DNA of 64,000 bases from an uncultured Draconibacterium sp. (GTDB lineage Bacteria; Bacteroidota; Bacteroidia; Bacteroidales; Prolixibacteraceae): NCBI RefSeq assembly GCF_963676815.1, contig NZ_OY781365.1:5738501-5802500 (forward strand). Direction: 5' to 3'. The notes beneath the pieces were generated by a model. The model saw nothing but the letters and a program-made list of their open reading frames with translations, was not told where the DNA came from and did not search any database. Below, piece by piece: positions 54,438-61,762 of the stretch; positions within the stretch are counted from its first letter, which is position 1, and each line of letters starts with the position of its first letter. A program made the translations under genes and the position numbers.

Positions 54438-57400
54438 ATGATTAACAACATTATAAAGTTCTCGCTGAACAACAAATACCTTATTATTTTGTGTTCTGTG
54501 GTGCTGGTCGTGTTTGGAGTTTACACGGCAAAAAACATGGACATTGACGTGTTTCCCGACCTTACAGCGCCTACCGTAATTGTAATGACCGATGCTCATG
54601 GAATGGCTCCTGAAGAAGTGGAACGCCTGGTTACCTACCCCATTGAAACGGCAGTAAACGGAGCCATGGGTGTACGACGTGTGCGTTCAACATCAGGACT
54701 GGGATTTTCATTTGTCTGGGTCGATTTCGATTGGGGAACCGACGTTTACAAAGCACGCCAGGTAGTGAGTGAAAAACTGATTACCGTGCAGGAAGCCATG
54801 CCCGACAATGTGGGAGAACCAATTCTGGCGCCACAGTCGAGCGTAATGGGCGAAATATTTTTTATGGGCCTGCAAGCCGATACAACTGATTTGATGACGC
54901 TGCGTTCAATTGCAGAATGGGATATCCAACCGGTGATTCTGGCAACAGGTGGTGTTTCGCAGGTAACCATTATTGGTGGCGACTATAAACAGTACCAGGT
55001 GCTGGCCGATCCGCTAAAAATGAATTTTTACGGTGTATCCATCAATGAGCTGGCCGATGCCTGTCGCGAAATGAGCCAGAATTCAACAGGTAAAATCGTT
55101 CGCGAACATGGCAATGAATATGTGGTGCGCGGTGTCGCCCGTAATTCAAATCCCGAAGAACTGGGAAATACTTTCATTAAAGCTGTGGACGGGAAACCGA
55201 TCCGGGTAAACGATGTCGCTGAAGTAAAAATTGGCAGCGCCGTAAAAATGGGTTACGCATCGCACAATGCAAAAAAATCGATTATTATTTCGGTTTCGAA
55301 ACAACCCAAAACCAATACGCTGGAGGTTACTGAACAGATTGAGCAAAAGCTGGAAGCGATGAAAGCCACGCTGCCACCCGATGTAACCATCAATACGCAA
55401 ATATTCCGTCAGGCAGATTTTATTGAAACCTCAGTTAACAATGTACAGCGTGCTTTGCTTGAAGGTGCGGTGCTGGTTATCGTTATCCTGTTTTTGTTTT
55501 TAGGAAGTTTCAGAACAACAATAATTTCCTTGTTGGCGATTCCACTTTCGTTATTGGGTTCGGTGATTGTTTTGAACCTTTTCGGCCTCAACATCAACAC
55601 CATGAGTCTGGGAGGAATGACGATTGCCATCGGTTCACTGGTTGACGATGCCATTATTGATGTGGAAAACGTGTACAAACGTCTCCGGCAGAATTTCCAG
55701 CTACCAAAAGGTGAACGGCAAAGTGCTTTCGCAGTGGTTTACGAAGCTTCGAAAGAAATCAGGGCTTCTATTTTGAATGCAACCCTGATCATTATCGTTG
55801 CTTTTATGCCGCTCTTTTTCCTTTCGGGAATGGAAGGCCGCATGCTAAAACCGCTCGGTATTGCTTACATCGTTTCGTTATTCATGTCGCTAATCGTTGC
55901 TATGACATTAACGCCGCTACTTTCAAAAATGATGTTGTCAAGCGACAAGTATTTATCGCGAAAATCAAAGGAAAGCTGGCTGGCACGCAATCTTTCAGAT
56001 GGCTACGAACGTTCGTTAATTTGGGTACTAAAACATAAAAAAGTAGTAGTATTACCGATCCTTGGTTTGTTTGTGGTTTCGCTGTTCATTTTATCGGGTT
56101 TTGGACGTAGTTTCCTTCCCGAATTTAACGAAGGAGCTTTAACGCTCTCGATAATCACACAACCCGGAACTTCGCTACACGAAAGCGATAAACTGGGGCA
56201 ATTTGTAGAAACCGAGATGCTTTCAATTCCTGAAGTTAACAGCACCGCCCGACGTACCGGACGTGGCGAACTGGACACACACTCGCAAAGTACAAACGGT
56301 GCCGAAATCGATGTAAATTTCACATTACACGAACGCGAACTGGAAACATTTTTAAAAGAGGTACGAAGCAAACTTTCAGGAATTCCCGGAATTGCATTTA
56401 CCGTTGGTCAGCCACTGGGGCACCGCATCGACCACATGCTTTCGGGAACACGCGCGAACATTGCTATTAAACTGTTTGGCTCCGATTTAAACCGGATGTT
56501 TCAAATGGGGAACGAGATTAAATCAAACATTGTGGACATCGACGGGTTGGTAGACGTAAACGTTGAACAACAGGTTGAAATTCCGCAGATTCAAATCCGC
56601 CCCAATCGCGATATGCTGGCTTTTTATGGCATTCCTATTCACGAATTCAACGAATTTGTAGATATAGCACTTGGCGGTGAAAAAATGGCTGACATTTATG
56701 AAGGGCAACAAACGTATGATTTGCTGCTTCGTTACAAAGCCGATTACACCGACCAGCTGGAAGGCATTAAGAATGCACTGATCGATACTTACGATGGTAA
56801 AAAGGTTCCACTAAGTGAAGTTGCAGAAGTTGTTTCAGCCAGCGGACCGAATTCCATAAGTCGCGAAAATGTAAAACGAAAACTGGTGGTTTCGGCGAAC
56901 GTTGCCGGCCGTGATTTGCACAGCGTTGTAGAAGAGATCAAACAAAGTGTAAACGAAAATATCAATCTCCCGGAAGGTTATCGCGTTGAATACGGCGGAC
57001 AATTTGAAAGCGAGGAAAAAGCATCGCGTATGTTGCTGCTTACATCAATTGCAGCGCTTTTTGTCATCTTCCTGCTTTTATTCCAGGAATTCAAAAACTT
57101 CAAACTGGCGGGTATCATTTTGCTGAATTTGCCGCTGGCATTGATCGGAGGTATTTTTGCGATCATGCTAACATCAGGAATGTTGAGTATTCCTGCAATT
57201 ATTGGTTTTATCACACTTTTTGGTATTGCTACCCGAAACGGAATTCTGTTGGTTTCGCGCTACCAAAGTCTGGAACAACAGGGCGAAAACCTTTATGAAA
57301 CACTGGTACACGGATCGAAAGACCGTTTGTTACCCATTTTAATGACGGCGTTAACGGCAGCTCTGGCGCTAATTCCGCTGGCAGCCAATGGAGATTTGCC

Positions 57401-57539
57401 GGGTAACGAAATTCAAAGCCCGATGGCACAGGTAATTTTAGGAGGTTTGCTCACATCAACCATCCTGAATATTTACGTGGTGCCAATCGTTTACTACGCG
57501 CTAAACAAAAATGGACACTCTAAAAAGGACTCGAAATGA
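54438..57539 (+). CDS. CusA/CzcA family heavy-metal RND efflux pump
   Basis: 1033 residues, a standard length for the family. Landmarks: DIDVFPDLTAPTVIVMTDA, helix-4 GSLVDDAIIDVENVYKRL (proton-relay Asp-Asp and Glu), FLPEFNEGALTLSII, and GIATRNGILLVSRYQSLE in the second half. The helix-4 relay differs from that of the pump at 44408, and the Met-rich substrate block is absent, so the metal may differ (Co/Zn/Cd or Cu cannot be decided). It overlaps the following TolC gene by 4 bp. Confidence 0.95.
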   Translation: MINNIIKFSLNNKYLIILCSVVLVVFGVYTAKNMDIDVFPDLTAPTVIVMTDAHGMAPEEVERLVTYPIETAVNGAMGVRRVRSTSGLGFSFVWVDFDWGTDVYKARQVVSEKLITVQEAMPDNVGEPILAPQSSVMGEIFFMGLQADTTDLMTLRSIAEWDIQPVILATGGVSQVTIIGGDYKQYQVLADPLKMNFYGVSINELADACREMSQNSTGKIVREHGNEYVVRGVARNSNPEELGNTFIKAVDGKPIRVNDVAEVKIGSAVKMGYASHNAKKSIIISVSKQPKTNTLEVTEQIEQKLEAMKATLPPDVTINTQIFRQADFIETSVNNVQRALLEGAVLVIVILFLFLGSFRTTIISLLAIPLSLLGSVIVLNLFGLNINTMSLGGMTIAIGSLVDDAIIDVENVYKRLRQNFQLPKGERQSAFAVVYEASKEIRASILNATLIIIVAFMPLFFLSGMEGRMLKPLGIAYIVSLFMSLIVAMTLTPLLSKMMLSSDKYLSRKSKESWLARNLSDGYERSLIWVLKHKKVVVLPILGLFVVSLFILSGFGRSFLPEFNEGALTLSIITQPGTSLHESDKLGQFVETEMLSIPEVNSTARRTGRGELDTHSQSTNGAEIDVNFTLHERELETFLKEVRSKLSGIPGIAFTVGQPLGHRIDHMLSGTRANIAIKLFGSDLNRMFQMGNEIKSNIVDIDGLVDVNVEQQVEIPQIQIRPNRDMLAFYGIPIHEFNEFVDIALGGEKMADIYEGQQTYDLLLRYKADYTDQLEGIKNALIDTYDGKKVPLSEVAEVVSASGPNSISRENVKRKLVVSANVAGRDLHSVVEEIKQSVNENINLPEGYRVEYGGQFESEEKASRMLLLTSIAALFVIFLLLFQEFKNFKLAGIILLNLPLALIGGIFAIMLTSGMLSIPAIIGFITLFGIATRNGILLVSRYQSLEQQGENLYETLVHGSKDRLLPILMTALTAALALIPLAANGDLPGNEIQSPMAQVILGGLLTSTILNIYVVPIVYYALNKNGHSKKDSK

Positions 57540-58714
57540 AACAACTGATATTCATAATTATATCGATTCTTGCTATTAGTCAATTTGCGAAGGCACAAAA
57601 TAGTATTGATGCCTTGCTGACCGAGATTGAGAATAACAACACTACCCTTTCAGCGCTCAGAAAAACTATTGACGCTGAAAAAATTGGTAACAAAACAGGT
57701 ATTCAACTGCAAAATCCTGAGGTGGAGTTTCATTACTTGTGGGGCGATCCTTCTGCAATTGGAAACCGCACGGATATCAGCGTTCAGCAGTCGTTTGATT
57801 TTCCATCAGCTTATGCCTATCGCAACCAAATTGCGGACATGAAAAATGAACAGGCCGAGCTGGAATACAAAAAGCAAAAGATGGATATTTTCCTTCAGGT
57901 GCGGATGATTTGTGCAGAACTCACCTATCAGAATGCACTGCGAGAAGAATACCAAAAACGACAGGAAAATGCGAGCCAGATTGCTAAATCGGTTGAAACA
58001 AAGCTGAATGCCGGAGAAGCCAACATCCTGGATCAGAACAAAGCAAAAGTTACGCTTTTGAATACGGAAGCTGAGCTTCGCCACATTGAAATTCAACGAC
58101 AGACACTGCTGCAACAATTGGCAACGCTAAACGGGGGTAATGCGGTTGATTTTGAAGAAACGACTTTTCAAACCGTTCCAATTGATTCCGATTTTGAACA
58201 GTGGGCAGCACAAGCCGCTGCAAATAATCCGGTACTGGCCTGGTTAGAACAGGAAATTGCTATTTCTGACAAAAACACGCAATTACAAAAAGCACAAAGT
58301 TTGCCAAAACTGAATGCGGGCTACATGAGCGAAAAAGTAGTTGGTGAGCATTTTCAGGGTGTTTCGGTGGGCGTTTCAATACCGCTGTTCGAGAATAAGA
58401 ACACCGTGAAATATGCACAATTAAAGAACGAAGCTGCCCAACATCGTGAGACCGATGAAAAGCTGCGTTTTTACAACGAAATGAAAACGCTTCATGCCAA
58501 AGCAATTGCGATTCAACAAAATATATCGCAATTTCAGGAGCAACTTAATCTGCAAAACGATTTGGCCTTGCTGCAAAAGGCGCTGGACAAAGGTTCCATT
58601 TCGCTTACCGAGTATTTATTTGAGCTGACAGTGTATTACGACAGCCTGGAGAAATTGCTTGATATGGAAAGGGAATTAAGTTTTACCAAGGCGCAATTGT
58701 TGATTTACAGCTAA
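57536..58714 (+). CDS. TolC family outer-membrane efflux protein (CzcC-like)
   Basis: 392 residues with signal peptide (FIIISILAISQFAKAQ) and the TolC/CzcC pattern (GIQLQNPEVEFHYLWGDPS, ELTYQNALREEY, VGVSIPLFENKN). Outer-membrane component of the second metal-efflux system. A long-loop terminator follows. Confidence 0.92.
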   Translation: MKQLIFIIISILAISQFAKAQNSIDALLTEIENNNTTLSALRKTIDAEKIGNKTGIQLQNPEVEFHYLWGDPSAIGNRTDISVQQSFDFPSAYAYRNQIADMKNEQAELEYKKQKMDIFLQVRMICAELTYQNALREEYQKRQENASQIAKSVETKLNAGEANILDQNKAKVTLLNTEAELRHIEIQRQTLLQQLATLNGGNAVDFEETTFQTVPIDSDFEQWAAQAAANNPVLAWLEQEIAISDKNTQLQKAQSLPKLNAGYMSEKVVGEHFQGVSVGVSIPLFENKNTVKYAQLKNEAAQHRETDEKLRFYNEMKTLHAKAIAIQQNISQFQEQLNLQNDLALLQKALDKGSISLTEYLFELTVYYDSLEKLLDMERELSFTKAQLLIYS

Positions 58715-58742
58715 CATTTTATAGAATCCGGTTAAGCTGTTT

Positions 58743-58820
58743 AAAGACCAAAGTCAGTAACGGAAAACAAAAGAGCTTTTATTGTTCTTTTTAATCCGGT
58801 CATTGACTTTGGTCTTTTTT
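58743..58820 (+). terminator. Long-stem terminator after the second metal-efflux operon
   Basis: AAAGACCAAAGTCA (58743-58756) pairs perfectly with TGACTTTGGTCTTT (58804-58817), ending in a T-run. The 47-nt loop has further short pairings (CGG/CCG). Confidence 0.75.
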
Positions 58821-59114
58821 GTACTTCAACCTTTTATTAATTTCAGTTATTGCATCTTCTCTCCCATTTCAACTCATTTATATCCTCAACACAAACCCAG
58901 TTAACATTGAAATAATGTTCACTATTAGCATTTATTTTATCCTCCAAATCAATTTTATCGCTTCATAGAATTTATTTATCATTACACAGTAACTATAAGT
59001 ATCATAATACGTTACAACATTTAGCTTTTACATAAATTTTGGAATGCTAATATTCGTACAAATCAACAACCTAAAATCGTAATAGATTTCAATAATGATT
59101 CATCAATTATTTAT

Positions 59115-59134
59115 ATATCTATTTATATAGATAT
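59115..59134. promoter_or_regulatory. Candidate repressor operator (palindrome)
   Basis: ATATCTAT and ATAGATAT, perfect 8-bp arms with a 4-bp spacer, 15 bp before the -7 box and covering the expected -33 position. The layout suits a TetR-type repressor, as in many TolC-adaptor-RND drug-efflux operons. Confidence 0.5.
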
Positions 59135-59149
59135 TTACATTCTATAACA

Positions 59150-59157
59150 TATATTTG
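59150..59157 (+). promoter_or_regulatory. -7 box of the third efflux operon
   Basis: TATATTTG, an exact TAnnTTTG match, 32 bp before the TolC ATG. Confidence 0.65.
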
Positions 59158-59189
59158 CAGCGAAAAAAGAATCAAAAACGATTACAAAT

Positions 59190-60521
59190 ATGTCAACACA
59201 AAAATTCAATTACCTACTATTATTGCTGTTATTAACGCCGGCAATATTAAAGGCACAACCAAGACCATTGAGTTTGAGCGAGGCACTCATTCTTGCCGAA
59301 GAAAACAACCTTAATGTAAAAAGTGCTGAAGCCCGTGTGGAAGCTGCACGTGCTAATTATCGAATGACAAACTCTGTTTTTTTACCGGGATTGGAAGCGA
59401 GTCACACGGGAATGTCAACCAACGACCCGCTAAATTCTTTTGGTTTCAAATTAAAACAAGAGATTGTAACACAACAAGATTTTAATCCTGATCTATTAAA
59501 TGATCCGGGAAGCATCGAGAATTTCCAGACCAAAATTGAGTTACAGCAACCATTGTTGAACCTTGATGGAATTTATGCCCGAAAGGCAGCCAAAAATCAA
59601 TTGGATGCGATGTCATTTCAGACTAACAGGGTTAAACTGAACATTAAATTCGAAGTAAAAAAAGCTTATTATATGCTTGAGCTGGCCGAATCGTCAGTTG
59701 AGGTACTGGAAAAATCAGTAGCTGTAGCAGAAGAAGCTTTACGATTAACAAAAAACAATGCCGAGCAGGGATTTGCTAAAGAAGCAGATGTACTGGAAGC
59801 CTCTGTACGAGTTGAAGAACGCAAGAATCAATTACTTGAAGCGCAAAACCAGCGTCAAACAGCCAACGACTTTTTGGTTTACTTGTTGGGCATGGAATTC
59901 ACCGAAGTAATAGAAACTACCAATTCGCTGATTCAACCACCAATGCAGGTTATCATCGACCGTAATTCAGTAAATCTTGAAAGCCGTTCGGACATGCTGG
60001 CTTATCAGAAACAAATCGAGGCCGGCGAGAATATGGTTAAATCGAACAAAATGAAATTCGTTCCCCGCCTGAATGCTTTCGGAGCCTTTGAGTGGAACGA
60101 TGAATCGTTGTTCGGAACTTCGGCTAATAATTATATGGTTGGAGCATCATTAAGCTGGAGCCTGTTTAGTGGATATAAAAATGCAGGCGCTGTTCAACAT
60201 GCCACTGCACAATTAGACGAAGCACGCATTAACTACGAAGATTACTTGTCTCAAAGCCAAATTGAAATCAATCGTGCAACCCGCAAAATGGAACTGAATT
60301 ATAATCGTATCCAATCGAGCAAACTGGCAAAAGATCAAGCCCAGGAGTCCTTACGAATCCGGACAAACCGTTTTGAACAGGGACTGGAAAAGACCGCTGA
60401 TCTGCTGATGTCGGAAGCCCTCACCTCACAAAAAGAATTAGAATACATTCAATCAATTTATAATTACAAGCAAGCCATTTTCGAGATGGAATTGCTTATC
60501 GAACAGGATATTAACGAATAA
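59190..60521 (+). CDS. TolC family outer-membrane efflux protein
   Basis: 443 residues with signal peptide (LLLLLLTPAILKAQ) and clear TolC repeats (LSLSEALILAEENNLNVKSA, SNDPLNSFGFKLKQEIV, GASLSWSLFSGYKN). It is the first gene of a TolC-adaptor-RND operon, with 13 bp to the adaptor. This gene order is common for drug- or dye-exporting HAE-type systems of Bacteroidota. Confidence 0.93.
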   Translation: MSTQKFNYLLLLLLLTPAILKAQPRPLSLSEALILAEENNLNVKSAEARVEAARANYRMTNSVFLPGLEASHTGMSTNDPLNSFGFKLKQEIVTQQDFNPDLLNDPGSIENFQTKIELQQPLLNLDGIYARKAAKNQLDAMSFQTNRVKLNIKFEVKKAYYMLELAESSVEVLEKSVAVAEEALRLTKNNAEQGFAKEADVLEASVRVEERKNQLLEAQNQRQTANDFLVYLLGMEFTEVIETTNSLIQPPMQVIIDRNSVNLESRSDMLAYQKQIEAGENMVKSNKMKFVPRLNAFGAFEWNDESLFGTSANNYMVGASLSWSLFSGYKNAGAVQHATAQLDEARINYEDYLSQSQIEINRATRKMELNYNRIQSSKLAKDQAQESLRIRTNRFEQGLEKTADLLMSEALTSQKELEYIQSIYNYKQAIFEMELLIEQDINE

Positions 60522-60534
60522 CGCCATATTTAAG

Positions 60535-61626
60535 ATGAAAACACAATTACAAAAATCAAAACTCATAATTGCAATTGCTTTGCTATCAATAATTGCAATC
60601 TCGTGTGGTAACAAAGAGAAAGAACACGCCACGGTATCACAAGAAAAAGTTGCGGCACAAACTGCTGTTGCCAACCTTGCTGATTACCCGGTAGTACATA
60701 GTTTTTCGGGCAAACTGGAGGCCGACAAACAAAGTAATTTAAGTACCCGAATCATGGGGCAAATTCAGCGTATTTACGTAAAACCAGGTCAGAAAGTAAA
60801 CCAGGGCGATCTGTTGATCCAGATCAGAAACCAGGATATCCTGGCTAAAAAAGCACAGGTTGAAGCAAGCAAAGTTGAAGCAACTACCGCTTTCGAAAGC
60901 GCTGAAAAAGACCTGAAACGCTACGAAGTACTTTACACACAAAATAGTGTATCGGACAAAGAAATGGACGACATGCGTACCGGCTACGACATGGCCAAAG
61001 CACGTTTGGCTGCCGTAGAACAGATGGAAAATGAAGTGGAAGAAAACATGCGTTATGCATCAATCCGAGCACCATATAGCGGAGTTATTACAACTAAATT
61101 CGTTCAGGAAGGTGACATGGCCAATCCGGGAATGCCTTTGTTAAGCATGGAAAGCCCGTCGCAGTGGAAAGTTATTGCACGCATCCCAGAAGCCGATATC
61201 GCAAAAGTTCAGCTTAACGATGCAGTTAAAGTAAAATTCACTGCAGCTGGAGTAGAACTGGAAGGAAAAATTATCGAAATAAATCCATCAACAACAAATA
61301 CCGGCAACCAATACATGGCAAAAGTTTTGGTTACCGTTCCTGAAAATTGTACTGCAAAATTGTACAGCGGAATGTATGCCGAAGTATTGTTTGAGTATGG
61401 AACACAAAAACGCATCCTGGTTTCAGAATCAGCTTTGATCCATCGTGGTCAGCTGGTAGGAATTTATGCTGTTGGTCAATCGGGAAATGCCCTGCTTCGT
61501 TGGGTAAAAACCGGTAAAACATTTGGCGACAAAATTGAGATCATCTCCGGATTAACTGATGGAGAACAATATGTTGTGAAGTCTGACAGCAAACTTTTTG
61601 ACGGAGCAATTATAGCTTCGAACTAA
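60535..61626 (+). CDS. RND efflux periplasmic adaptor (AcrA/MexA-like), lipoprotein
   Basis: 363 residues; lipobox IAISC (Cys24). HlyD landmarks: SGKLEADKQSNLSTRIMGQI, PGQKVNQGDLLIQI, a short alpha hairpin, SIRAPYSGVITTKFVQEGD, and IPEADIAKVQLNDAVKVKF. No His-rich or HMBD region, unlike the two metal adaptors. It follows TolC by 13 bp and is separated from its pump by a 136-bp spacer with three hairpins. Confidence 0.93.
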   Translation: MKTQLQKSKLIIAIALLSIIAISCGNKEKEHATVSQEKVAAQTAVANLADYPVVHSFSGKLEADKQSNLSTRIMGQIQRIYVKPGQKVNQGDLLIQIRNQDILAKKAQVEASKVEATTAFESAEKDLKRYEVLYTQNSVSDKEMDDMRTGYDMAKARLAAVEQMENEVEENMRYASIRAPYSGVITTKFVQEGDMANPGMPLLSMESPSQWKVIARIPEADIAKVQLNDAVKVKFTAAGVELEGKIIEINPSTTNTGNQYMAKVLVTVPENCTAKLYSGMYAEVLFEYGTQKRILVSESALIHRGQLVGIYAVGQSGNALLRWVKTGKTFGDKIEIISGLTDGEQYVVKSDSKLFDGAIIASN

Positions 61627-61631
61627 CAAAA

Positions 61632-61694
61632 GGTAATTCCTCTGTGAATTACCCCTGTCGCTTCAAGGAAGCTCCTGTCCCCTTTTAGGGGGAC
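61632..61694. repeat. Three consecutive hairpins inside the third efflux operon
   Basis: GGTAATTC/GAATTACC (61632-61653), GCTTC/GAAGC (61660-61672) and TGTCCCC/GGGGACA (61676-61695) lie in the adaptor-pump spacer. They resemble Bacteroidota REP elements and may set a different mRNA level for the pump cistron. Confidence 0.6.
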
Positions 61695-61762
61695 AATCGG
61701 AACAAAGTGACGATAGGGGGTCTATTAAACGGAACTTAAAAAATGAATTTAAGAGAAAAAAA

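Larger units (their letters stand above)
58821..59189. other. 369-bp AT-rich promoter region of the third efflux operon
   Basis: No gene is seen. The last 80 bp hold a perfect palindrome and an exact -7 promoter box; the rest is AT-rich without clear structure. No regulator gene is adjacent. Confidence 0.6.
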
